Part shown: in pieces, positions 33,455 through 43,100 of the stretch
Position numbering within the stretch: position 1 is the first letter of the stretch
How the letters are laid out: every line of letters starts with the position of its first letter
Source of the DNA: Bacteroidales bacterium
GTDB lineage: Bacteria > Bacteroidota > Bacteroidia > Bacteroidales > Lentimicrobiaceae
Direction: 5' to 3'
NCBI GenBank assembly: GCA_016709025.1
Contig: JADJEQ010000026.1
Span: 23,414-87,413, forward strand
DNA: 64,000 nt
Program-made: the position numbers and the translations under genes
The notes under the pieces: model-generated
Told to the model about the DNA's origin: nothing
Database searches by the model: none
Seen by the model: only the letters and a program-made list of their open reading frames with translations

Positions 33455-36448
33455 TTATAAAATCACCTTCGTAGAATGAGAATAACCGGAATAGGTCAGC
33501 CTTACGATGTAAACACCTGATTGATATGGAAGGGCTATTCCTGTAAGTTGATTGTCATTTAAAACCTGAATTAATAATAATCTGCCCTGAAGGTCAAAGA
33601 TTTCCATCTGAGTTTTTTCGGTTACCTGGCTCAGGTAAATCGATTTTTCGTAAGTCCACACATTGATTTTAGTCACAGGTTCCGGGTTATTCACGCCAAG
33701 AACACCAAAATGGATTAAAAACCGATCCGGAGAATCATTGTCACTCGCAGAAAAAATGTAAGCCGGATGTTCATTCAGGTTTTGAACTGTGTTAGTTGTT
33801 AAGTCAGTAAGATATACTATTAGACCGTCAATGCTTTCTGTAAGCTCAACAGAATAGTTGTTTGCTTCGTTTTTTACAAAACCAAAAGGAATAACCATGT
33901 TCTCATTGAATGTTGGGAATGCATTCGTTGAAAGCTGGTAATGATCTGATTTTGAATAGAATTCAGGCGCGTAACCGGCAAGGAATTCACTGTCCAACAT
34001 CAGGTCAAACTGCGGGGTGGCCTCCGGGTGGAGATAAAGTGTTGATGTCTGTGCGTTTGACTTATCCAAAGGGGAAGCAATCAGTACGATCCTTGTTTCG
34101 GATGCTGTGGCTTTGTAAAAAGGCTGAGTATTGTGGTCTCTTTTTGATGCAGGCAGTGTAATGCTGCCGGTTTCACCGGTCGCCTGAACCATAAATCCGT
34201 TCATTGATGGAATCACTGAAGTTGGTGTTGAGGTCAGATCCGTATAAGACTGATTTACTTCATTCCAGATTTTAGCCACCCCGGCAATATTGGTGAGCGC
34301 CCAGTCGGAGGTTGCATCCCATGTCAACGCACATGGAAACGGATTTCCCAGCAGGTGCCAGCTTCGGTTGGGATTGGTGTTTCCTGTAATGTTCAAATCC
34401 TGAATCACAACGTCCGAAACATTGATTTCACCCGAAAAGGATTTATCTGCAGATGAGTTATAAGCAACCAGGTATCCTTTTCCGACATAAAAATCAAGTG
34501 CATTATTTACAAGGCCGTTGTTCAGCGTATTGCCAGTGCTCCAGTCAGGTGGCTCTGAATTGTTTTTAAAGTTCACCCAAATGTTGGAAGGCTCATACCA
34601 GGCATAAAAATCATAATCTGAAGCCAGTTCTGCTGTGAAAGCAGGTGAAATCGCCTGTGCAGCCACAGGGCTGCTGATAAAATGCCAGCCATCCTTCCCG
34701 TCCGTCCAGTTCGCATCATTGAAAAATCGCTGAATAGTTGCCGTCACAGCGGATGTGGAATGTATCAATGATCCGGTTCCTGAACTACTACTTTCAATGA
34801 CCAGCCCGTTAATGCCGGAATTGTTCGTCAAGCTACCGGTGACTGTTGCTGAATTCCCTGCAGCGATGGTGAGAACAGCGCCCGTTTCTATCGTAAGATT
34901 GTTACATACAGCGGCTGATCCCGAACCAATTGTCACTAAGGCACTGATCGGTATAACTACATCACATGATGAGCCTGGGACAACAGCCGGAATCCAGTTT
35001 CCGGCATTGTTCCATTCATTGTCTGAAGAGCCGGTCCAGAGAATTGAGTTGGTTGGTGCAAGAACTACAACATTTGTAACTGGTGAAATGCAACCAGCCG
35101 CATTTTTTGCGGAGAGTGAATAGGTACCTTCCGGTACAGATAAGAAAACGCCCGAAGTATTTGTATAGGAACACAAATCGATTCGATATTTCATGCCGGG
35201 AGCAATGGGATTGGTAATGGTGATTGTTCCCGTGGGATTGGTACAGTTTGGCTGTATGATTGTAACCACAGGCATTGTTGGTGGTATACACAAAGACATG
35301 CTATTGTTATAGGCATTGGCGGCTCCTGCAATTGTCAACGCTCTGCCTTCAAGGGTGGCGCCATCTCCAAAAGCAATTTCTCCGGCAAGTGCCAGAAAAG
35401 TGCCTTTCATTGAAGCAGATGCGCCAATGCCAACAGCGCCGTCAACATTCCAGAAAATATTGCTGACCGATGCGCCATTCAACAGTATTATATTTACCGA
35501 TGCCGCCGAAGAGAATGCGCCAGTTACCTTAAAAATGAAAATTGCATCCGGGTCACCCTGTGCATCCAGGGTCAGATTGGATGTAAGTGCCAATGCAGAA
35601 GATATCTGATAAACTCCACCATAAAAGGTTCCTCCCGACATGGAAGCAGCAACAATGGTTTGAGTTGCCGCAATGCTGCGTATTTCATTAAAAGCAGCTG
35701 CAAGATCAACTGCACATTGTGCAGTAACTGAGTTTGCAGTGTGCTGTACACATACAACGCTGCCAAAACCTGTGATGGCCCCGGAATTTGTACCAATGGC
35801 TCCGCCTGTAATAAAAGTTGCAGGTCCCGTGTTGCCTAAAGCTCCGGCTGAGGTGAAAAGGATAAACCCGGCTGCAGTGCCCAGGTTGGGGGTGTGCCCG
35901 AAACCAACGATTGTGAAACTCTTTGTTGAAAAGCATCCATTCGCATCTCTGGCAGTGATGGTATACTCGCCTCCCGGTAAATGTGTGAAAATGCCTGAAG
36001 TATTGGTAAAATCAATGCCATCCTTGCTATAGGTCATTCCAATTCCTGTCGGTGCGGTGATGGTAATTGTCCCGGTCGATAAGGTGCAATCCGGCTGAAT
36101 CAGGGTAGCTTCAGGATCTTCAGACAGAAGGCATCCGGCAAGGCTGCCATTGGTAATATTCACTGCTCCTGCAATTGTGAGGGCTCTTCCTTCAAGGATT
36201 ACTCCATCTCCCAATGCGATTTCACCGGCAAGAGCAAAGAAATTACCTTTCAGTTCAGCTCCCGCACCGGCGCTGACTGCACCGTCAACATTCCAGAACA
36301 CCTTGTTTGCGGAGGCCCCGTTGATCAAAATCATTTTAACCCCTGCAGCCATAGAAAATGCCCCGGTTACTTTAAAAATAAACCGGGCATTTGGATTGTT
36401 CTGCGCATCGAGAATCAGGTTTGAGGTAACAGCCGCCGCGGGTGACAT
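33455..36448 (-). CDS. Ice-binding-like (DUF3494) tandem-domain surface protein with T9SS sorting domain, C-terminal frame
   Basis: The downstream part of a gene that starts near 36797. In order it holds the second half of a DUF3494 (ice-binding-like) domain, an SprB-like repeat (PDCTLSTGTITIT to ITARDANGCFS), a complete second DUF3494 domain (VYQISSALALTSNLTL, FIFKVTGAFS, LEGRALTIAGAANAY), another SprB-like repeat, a ILWTGSSDNEWNNAGNW unit, and a C-terminal T9SS sorting domain (FDLQGRLLL and LPYQSGVYIVRLTYSG). The ATG at 36446-36448 is only where the open frame can start; the real start is upstream. I infer a secreted cell-surface adhesin or ice-binding protein. The frameshift at about 36445 means the full protein is probably not made. 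Confidence 0.75.
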   Translation of the reverse strand: MSPAAAVTSNLILDAQNNPNARFIFKVTGAFSMAAGVKMILINGASANKVFWNVDGAVSAGAGAELKGNFFALAGEIALGDGVILEGRALTIAGAVNITNGSLAGCLLSEDPEATLIQPDCTLSTGTITITAPTGIGMTYSKDGIDFTNTSGIFTHLPGGEYTITARDANGCFSTKSFTIVGFGHTPNLGTAAGFILFTSAGALGNTGPATFITGGAIGTNSGAITGFGSVVCVQHTANSVTAQCAVDLAAAFNEIRSIAATQTIVAASMSGGTFYGGVYQISSALALTSNLTLDAQGDPDAIFIFKVTGAFSSAASVNIILLNGASVSNIFWNVDGAVGIGASASMKGTFLALAGEIAFGDGATLEGRALTIAGAANAYNNSMSLCIPPTMPVVTIIQPNCTNPTGTITITNPIAPGMKYRIDLCSYTNTSGVFLSVPEGTYSLSAKNAAGCISPVTNVVVLAPTNSILWTGSSDNEWNNAGNWIPAVVPGSSCDVVIPISALVTIGSGSAAVCNNLTIETGAVLTIAAGNSATVTGSLTNNSGINGLVIESSSSGTGSLIHSTSAVTATIQRFFNDANWTDGKDGWHFISSPVAAQAISPAFTAELASDYDFYAWYEPSNIWVNFKNNSEPPDWSTGNTLNNGLVNNALDFYVGKGYLVAYNSSADKSFSGEINVSDVVIQDLNITGNTNPNRSWHLLGNPFPCALTWDATSDWALTNIAGVAKIWNEVNQSYTDLTSTPTSVIPSMNGFMVQATGETGSITLPASKRDHNTQPFYKATASETRIVLIASPLDKSNAQTSTLYLHPEATPQFDLMLDSEFLAGYAPEFYSKSDHYQLSTNAFPTFNENMVIPFGFVKNEANNYSVELTESIDGLIVYLTDLTTNTVQNLNEHPAYIFSASDNDSPDRFLIHFGVLGVNNPEPVTKINVWTYEKSIYLSQVTEKTQMEIFDLQGRLLLIQVLNDNQLTGIALPYQSGVYIVRLTYSGYSHSTKVIL

Positions 36449-36797
36449 GGTAAACGCCTGTAAAATATGTTCCCCCGGTGAGATTGGCCAGGGTCTGCGT
36501 CGTTGTAATCGCACTTATTTCAGTGAAAACAGCCAGGAGATCCAGCTTGCATTGAGCTGTGACTTCATTTTGATTATGTTTTAAACAGTTCACACTTTCA
36601 AACCCGGTAATCGCTCCAAAGTCTGTTCCAACGGCGCCCCCAAGCACCTCTGAAACACCTGTGTTCCCAAGCGCTCCAGAACTAGTGAAGAGAATGAAAT
36701 CAGACGCTGAACCCAAATTTGGCGTCTGTGTGAAACCCAGGGCAGATTTCAGTAAAAGGAGAATGATGATTACCTGAAAGCACAATTTTTTTTCCAT
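36372..36797 (-). pseudogene. N-terminal part of the frameshifted DUF3494 surface gene
   Basis: The ATG at 36795-36797 starts a good signal peptide (MEKKLCFQVIIILLLLKSALG), then the first half of a DUF3494 domain (TPNLGSASDFILFTSSGALG to GGTYFTGVYHV). After GVYHV the frame leaves the family. In the frame of the next entry, the sequence continues as SPAAAVTSNL, just as the second domain reads GVYQISSALALTSNL. Restoring two bases (for example TC) at about 36444-36446 would give GVYHVSPAAAVTSNL and join both parts into one gene of about 1,110 residues. Confidence 0.7.
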
Positions 36798-36812
36798 TTT
36801 ACAAATGTTCAT

Positions 36813-37134
36813 GTGTTGCCTTTCATTACTTGGTTAAAGACGAGATATATCATTGAATCTCAGCAAAGCAGGTGAGAATGAAGTTTGTTAAATCGGAGGG
36901 AAATCTTTTTGATGATGATTTTCCGCTTAGGGACTTAGCATAGCTCTACTGAATAGTTAATTGTTAATTACACAATAAGTAATGTAAATTTACAATAAAT
37001 TATAGGATAAACTTATTTCAGAATTTATAATCAAATGATACACAATAATTAATGGAATTAATTGTTCAACAAGTATTTTTAGTGTAATATTAATTTACAC
37101 TAAACGTAAAATAAGTTAGACCTGTCTGTCCGGC
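36813..37134. other. 322-base AT-rich gap with a perfect 10-bp inverted repeat
   Basis: The gap between the two T9SS genes is very AT-rich. TTTAGTGTAA at 37078-37087 is the perfect complement of TTACACTAAA at 37095-37104 (7-base loop). Other short palindromes (GTAAATTTAC, CAATTAATTG type) are near 36960-37060. It could be an operator or a weak terminator for the DUF3494 gene on the minus strand. No open frame of note. Confidence 0.5.
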
Positions 37135-38703
37135 CTAATTCAGAATGATCTTATTTGTAATAAAGAATCTGCGCTCAATTACTACGGTTAGAAAAACAGT
37201 TTGATTCCCGATCCGTGAATCAAGCACAATCCGATACCTGTTTGATCCGGTTTCGGTTGATTTTAATGTGTCTTTATCAATGATTTGTCCCGATGTATTT
37301 GTGATGAAATACTGTGAATCTGAAGGCAATTCTGTGTTCAATTCAAACGTAATTTCTGAAGAGGCAGGATTGGGATATATTTTTAATGAATAGGGATTAT
37401 TCCCGTTTATTTTCTGAAAACCTACAGGGGAATTATTGGTTAGTTTAACTGCGTATATCGTGTTGTCAGCGCTGGTTGTATTGGTTTGATTTACTGTAAA
37501 CGGATTCATGCTTGGGCTGTATATCCCTCCATAAATATGGCCAATGATAAAAGCATCGTCTGAAATCCGGCTCAGCTTTATAATTTCTGAAGGATAATGA
37601 GGTAAGTTGTTATTCGGAATAAATTCTGCGCTTGCTCCGTTAAAACCGGGCATTTCCTGTGGTAACTTAAATTCAGTTAATGAACTGTCAGAATATCTCG
37701 TTAGCAATGATATGGTCTTCACAAAAGGCACATTGTCATCCTGCATTAAAACGCCATCCTCGTAAAAATACTGGCTCATCCCACCAAAAAATAAGGAGTG
37801 CATTCTGTTATTTACACTGTCGTACAAACAGGATTTAGCGCTGTGGTAGTTGCTTAAATACTGGTTAAAATCTGTAACAGGTGAATATCCGTTTTCATTG
37901 ATGTCTACCGGATACAGAAAGGGCAGATCCACATCCAACTGAAAAACACCCGATGAAATAGTGTATCCTTCCGTTCCATCGGGGAAAATCTGAGGTAGCA
38001 GGTTATAATCCCTTCTTCTCAGATGAATAGGGTCGGTTATGGTTGTATAATCAGTGTAACTCAATTGCGAACCACTGTTGTTAATGATAAATTTTCTGAT
38101 TTTATCGGAATAGGTCTGGGTATAAGTGGGATTGCCCATTGGGTTATATCTTCCATCAAAGCGCTGTCCGCCAACCAGATAGAAAACATTGCCGATTTTG
38201 CCAAGTTGCCCTCCGGTTACTGCAAAATTCTCATCGGTTATTTGCTTGAAAAACGGAGTGACCGGATTGCCATTAATTATGGAATTGATAGTAGCCGGAA
38301 CATTTATGGATGTCAGATTGGGAAATGTAATATGATCATCTGCAGTAGCAGAATAAGCGTATCCTCCGGCTAAATACAGGGTATCCATGTCCTGGTAAAA
38401 GTTCATATTGGTTGATTGCAGTTGCTCTTTTATCCCAACGGGCAAGTCATTCACTGAACTGGTCCAGAATTGATGTGAATCTATGTCAATCACATAAATG
38501 TCAGTATTGTTCTGAGATTCAGGAAATGCATTGAATGGCTGGCGGGCATGCAAACCATCTTTACGGCCACCAATCACCAGCCATTTGCCTTCGTGCTGCC
38601 CGAATGCATATGACTGTAAGCCTGGTAAATCCGGAATCGAAACCGGAACAAGTTCTAAAGTGTAATCAAAACCCGCCTGGCCCGAAGTTCTGCTTGCAAT
38701 CAA
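37135..38703 (-). CDS. T9SS-secreted propeller-like surface protein (signal peptide out of frame)
   Basis: The open frame (522 residues, TTG start) has many short GG-centred units such as GKWLVIGGRKDG, YLAGGYAYS and VFYLVGGQRFDG, resembling Kelch-type beta-propeller blades. A C-terminal T9SS domain follows (LKIYPNPASSEITFELN, FITNTSGQIIDK, ITNKIILN). It lacks a signal peptide. However, an ATG at 38736-38738 followed by six A would, with a seventh A, read MKKILILLAAISLIASRTS straight into this frame. This suggests a one-base slip in the A tract (38730-38735). The cargo function is unknown; a kelch-like propeller at the cell surface is an inference. Confidence 0.7.
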   Translation of the reverse strand: MIASRTSGQAGFDYTLELVPVSIPDLPGLQSYAFGQHEGKWLVIGGRKDGLHARQPFNAFPESQNNTDIYVIDIDSHQFWTSSVNDLPVGIKEQLQSTNMNFYQDMDTLYLAGGYAYSATADDHITFPNLTSINVPATINSIINGNPVTPFFKQITDENFAVTGGQLGKIGNVFYLVGGQRFDGRYNPMGNPTYTQTYSDKIRKFIINNSGSQLSYTDYTTITDPIHLRRRDYNLLPQIFPDGTEGYTISSGVFQLDVDLPFLYPVDINENGYSPVTDFNQYLSNYHSAKSCLYDSVNNRMHSLFFGGMSQYFYEDGVLMQDDNVPFVKTISLLTRYSDSSLTEFKLPQEMPGFNGASAEFIPNNNLPHYPSEIIKLSRISDDAFIIGHIYGGIYSPSMNPFTVNQTNTTSADNTIYAVKLTNNSPVGFQKINGNNPYSLKIYPNPASSEITFELNTELPSDSQYFITNTSGQIIDKDTLKSTETGSNRYRIVLDSRIGNQTVFLTVVIERRFFITNKIILN

Positions 38704-38943
38704 TGATATCGCCGCCAGGAGTATTAGTATTTTTTCATGTTCTGTTGTTAAATTCGAAAACTAATATGGATTTGATCATTATTATGTTAGTTTATTTGAA
38801 ACCCGCTCTAACCCGCCTGACCCGTTAAACTCAGGCTGATTATCAACATTTGCCTGGTTAGTCGTGCAACTTGCCTGGCTGCGTCAAGCAGACAGGCCTT
38901 TAGGCTTTAGAATTTTACAAGGCCAAAATTAAAATTCAATTTT

Positions 38944-39039
38944 ACTTTAAGCTTTAGACTTTTAACTTTAGCTTCCAGAATTTCTCAGGCTTAATATTAA
39001 AAACCAATCTTACTTTAAGCTTTAGACTTTTTACTTTGA
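38944..39039. repeat. Heptad repeats, ACTTTAA/GCTTTAG family, two blocks
   Basis: Block one (38944-38971) reads ACTTTAA, GCTTTAG, ACTTTTA, ACTTTAG; block two (39012-39039) reads ACTTTAA, GCTTTAG, ACTTTTT, ACTTTGA. They start 68 bases apart. The rest of the 38739-39049 gap has an ACCC/GCCTGACCC-type stretch near 38800 and no gene. Related words occur at 58922-58996. Confidence 0.75.
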
Positions 39040-39049
39040 GCTTGGCCCT

Positions 39050-40177
39050 TCACTCCATCACCAGGTTAAATCCACCTTTTACCAACACATTTTCCAGGCC
39101 TTCCGGACTCAGAATTTCAGTAAATCCATTGCTGCTGAGGCCGGTTTTAACTTCCTTTCTGGTAAATTTCATTTCCTTGCCTTCGGAAGAGGTAAGCACC
39201 AATACCAGCCGGCTGTTGCCCGATTTCAGAATGGCTTCGTCGGGCAGGGCCATCACCTCTTTTTCACCTGTAAATATTTCGGCTTCAATATACATTTCAT
39301 TGATCAATAAAGGTCTTTCCGAGGGTTGAATACTGCCTATAACTGTTACAGCTTTGGTTTCAGGATCAATGGTACGACTGTATGATAACAATTCGCCATG
39401 GTAAACAATTGCCGGATTGCCCGGGCTGAAGAAACTGATCTTTGATCCCGGATTCAGGACTTTCAAATCTTTTTCAAAAACTGAAAGTTTCAATTGCAAT
39501 TGATTCAGGTCAACCAATTGCATAATGGATTGCTGCGGATCAGCAAAGGAGCCGGTTTCAACCTCCAGCGCAGATATGTATCCATTGATGGGTGCATACA
39601 GGCTGATCTCAGATACCATAACCCCCTCCTTAACCTTATCTGCATTCAACCCCAGCATCAGTAAGGTAGTTTTAAGCCCTTCGCACTTCGAATACAGGCT
39701 TTTATATTCACTCTCTGCATTCATGTATGACTTTTGAGAGGAGATGTTGTCATCAGCCAGGGCTTTTTGTCTTTCATATTCGGCGTGCACGGCTTTTAAC
39801 ATGCTTGATGATTCGGCATATTCCTGCTGAAGTTTTACAAATTCGGTGCTTTCGAGTGTACAGAGCAACTGCCCTTTTGTTACCCGGTCACCGGTATTAA
39901 CCGCAATCCTCTTTATTTTTCCGGCCATCAGGCTGCTTACCCGTGCCATCCCTGCGGGGGAAGTGGTAACTTTTCCATTTGAGCGGATGTTTCCGGCAAA
40001 AATTCTTTTCAATGGTCTGCCCAGTTCCATCCCGGAAGATTCAAACTGGACTTTGCTAATGCTGATGGTATCAATCGCGCTGACTTCTGATTCACCAGAC
40101 TCACTTTTCGGGGAACCGCAGGAGATAAACAGCGTGGCTGAAAGAAAGATGCCTGATAAAAAATACAATTTCATCAT
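39050..40177 (-). CDS. RND efflux periplasmic adaptor (CzcB/CusB type)
   Basis: A 375-residue membrane-fusion lipoprotein with lipobox LFISC near residue 20. It has the usual order: lipoyl half-motif MAGKIKRIAVNTGDRVTKGQLLCTLES (about 85-110), a coiled-coil hairpin (about 112-170), second lipoyl half with LYAPINGYISALEVETG, and a beta-barrel domain (LSVFEKDLKVLNPGSKISFF). It links the inner-membrane pump with the outer-membrane channel. The next gene in the operon is the CzcA-TolC fusion that starts upstream and ends 7 bases before this gene. M2 (40174) is an equally good start. Confidence 0.88.
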   Translation of the reverse strand: MMKLYFLSGIFLSATLFISCGSPKSESGESEVSAIDTISISKVQFESSGMELGRPLKRIFAGNIRSNGKVTTSPAGMARVSSLMAGKIKRIAVNTGDRVTKGQLLCTLESTEFVKLQQEYAESSSMLKAVHAEYERQKALADDNISSQKSYMNAESEYKSLYSKCEGLKTTLLMLGLNADKVKEGVMVSEISLYAPINGYISALEVETGSFADPQQSIMQLVDLNQLQLKLSVFEKDLKVLNPGSKISFFSPGNPAIVYHGELLSYSRTIDPETKAVTVIGSIQPSERPLLINEMYIEAEIFTGEKEVMALPDEAILKSGNSRLVLVLTSSEGKEMKFTRKEVKTGLSSNGFTEILSPEGLENVLVKGGFNLVME

Positions 40178-40184
40178 AACACAA

Positions 40185-43100
40185 TCAGTTTATGGTTAAG
40201 TAGTTTAATTCCAATACTATGCGATTGTATCCGGCCAGGTTATCCAGATAGTTTAACTCTATTTCAGTCGCAGTTTCAAGACTCTGGATAAACCCGAAGA
40301 AGTCTGTTTCACCGCGCTGATAGCTTATTTGCGCGGCACGGTAGATTTCTTTCGCCAGGTTGCTGCCGTTTTCGATAAAATAATTAACCGATTCCCGGTA
40401 TTTCTCCAGTTCATCTCTCAATGCACTTTTCCTGGAGGAGAGTTGCAACTTAAGATTTTCTTCTTCGTTAAGGGCAATTTCATAATCCAGTCTGGCTGAT
40501 TTGATTTTTGCCCGCTGCCCTCCGAAGAACAAGGGTAATGCAAGACCGGCCTGATAACCAGGATAGTTTTTAGATCCGGAATAACTATTGGTTCCGTTGA
40601 AAACCGACAGGGTTATGTCGGGCAACAGGCTGTTGCGTTCCACACTCAGCTTCGATTTCTGAACATCCGTATAGGCACTGAACAGCAAGGTTTGGGGGTC
40701 TGGTTTGTTCCCGTTTTCTGATACCGTTAAAACCGGCAATGCTGAAAAGCCGATGTCCACCAACGAATCCGATTGTAAAAGGAGTTGTAGTTCGTTCAAT
40801 GCTTTGCTGACGTCCAGTTCGGCTTGTCGCTTGCTGATCATCAGCTGTTCATGCTTCGAACGGGCGTTGAGCATCCCGAGGTAATTGCTCCCGCCGGTTT
40901 CATATTGACGGGCAGCCGCATTGGAAAACCCGGAATAAATGCTGTCGAGGTAAAGGAAGTGCTGCTTTTTGTTTTTGAGATAAAGCAGGTGGTAATACGT
41001 CTGCATAACAATTTTTGTCAGTTGCAGCTTTTTCAGTTCGTAGTTGGCATAAGAAGTCCGGGTTTCGGCTACCCCGGCATTGTGCTGTGCGATCAGCAGT
41101 GTGGGAAATCCAAGCGATTGTTCGGCTCCGATGATATGGAGTGGTTGCCCGTTTTCTGCAATGTTGTTCTGATCAAAACCATAATAAAATGAGGTTTTCC
41201 CAAGACTGGCAGTTGCTGGTATCAGCGCTTTGGTTTGTTCAACCCTCAGGCTGTCGGCTCTCAGAGCCAGATTGTTTTTGATGGCGATGGCAACTGCCTG
41301 TTCCGGGGATATTTCCCTGTGCTGGGCAAGAACGCACATGCCGGGTAGCAGAAACAACAAAGCAATTCCAATTCCCCGCTTTAATCTGAATGGCCACCAC
41401 TGAATTCCTGTAACAGTGTCAAAAACTGCATAAAGTAAGGGTAAAGCCAGCATGGTTAGCATGGTTGAAGTGATTAAACCTCCGATCACCACTGTTGCCA
41501 GGGGGCGCTGAACCTCGGCGCCGGCTGAAGTCGAAATGGCCATGGGTAAAAATCCAAGTGCAGCCGCAGCCGCAGTCAGTATTACAGGTCTGAGCCGCTG
41601 TAGGGTGCCGGTAATAATCCTTTCCCGCATATTGGTAACTCCCTGTTCTTTCAATTCTTTCAGATGTTCAATTAATACAATACCGTTGAGGACCGCAATT
41701 CCGAAGAGGGCAATAAAGCCCACTCCGGCTGAAATGCTGAACGGCATGCCCCGGATCCACAGAAGCAATACACCTCCGACCGTTGCCAGTGGTATTGCTG
41801 TAAAAACCATAGCCGCCTCCTTGATGGAGCCAAAGGCAAAATGAAGGAAGATAAAAATCAACAGGAGGGCAACCGGTACTGCAATTTTCAGTCGGGCTGT
41901 AGCATTGCGCAGGTTCTCGAATTGACCGCCATAGGAAACATAATAGCCGGGTGGCAAAACCAGTTTTTTGTCCAGGATACGTTCCACGTCGTTCACGACC
42001 GATTCCATATCGCGGTTTCTCACATTTATGCTTACAACTACGCGGCGGTGGGTGTTGTCGCGCGAGATTTTGGCAGGGCCGGTGGTATAGGTAATATCGG
42101 CCAGTTCGCTGAGCGGGATAAGCTGGCCATCCGGCAGATTTACCCTGAGATTTTCAAGATCACCGATTTCCCTTCGTGATTCCTGCTGAAGCCTGATTAC
42201 CAGGTCGAAGCGTTTTTCACCTTCGAATACGCTTCCTGCTTCAGCGCCGCCAAAGCCTGCAGAAATAATCCGGTTGAGGTCTCCTGCATTCATGCCATAG
42301 CGGGCAAGTTTATCGCGGCGGTATTTTACACTCATCTGCGGCAGGCCGGCTGTTTTTTCAACAATAACATCAGCCGCGCCATCTACATCACCAATCAGTC
42401 GTTTTACTTCAAAAGCCTTCTGATTCAGCACCTCCATATCTTCACCGAAAATCTTCACCGCCACATCGGCCCTGACACCGGTTATCAATTCATTGAAACG
42501 CATTTCGATGGGTTGGGTGAATTCATATTCGATACCTGGAATAACCGAGAGGGCTTCTTTAAACTGATCGGCCAGTTCATCCTTGCTTTTGGCAGAAACC
42601 CATTCTTTCTTTGGTTTCAGTTTTATGATGATGTCGCTTTCTTCCATCGACATGGGGTCAGTTGGCACTTCGGCTGCACCAATGCGGCTCACAATCTGAT
42701 CAACCTCAGGGAATTTGTCAATCAGAATGTTTTCCATCTGAGTGGTGAGTTCAATGGTTTTCGAGAGAGAAGTACCTGTTTTTAAAACCGGTTGAATAAC
42801 AAAGTCACCCTCATCAAGGGTTGGTACAAACTCACCTCCCATGCGCGAAAACAAAAATCCGACCAACACCAGTGAAGCCAAAGCGCTGCCAAAAATAACC
42901 TTCTTGTGATCATACGACCATTCTATCACCGGCTTATAACTGCGGTAAGCGATGTTCATCACCCACCTGGAAATGCTCTTTTTCTTTTCTTTTTCAGGTT
43001 TAAGGAAAATTGTAGCGGCAACCGGAAGCCATGTAAGACATAATAAAATGGCGCCAACCAAAGCAAAACTGAATGACAGTGCCATAGGGCGGAACATCTT

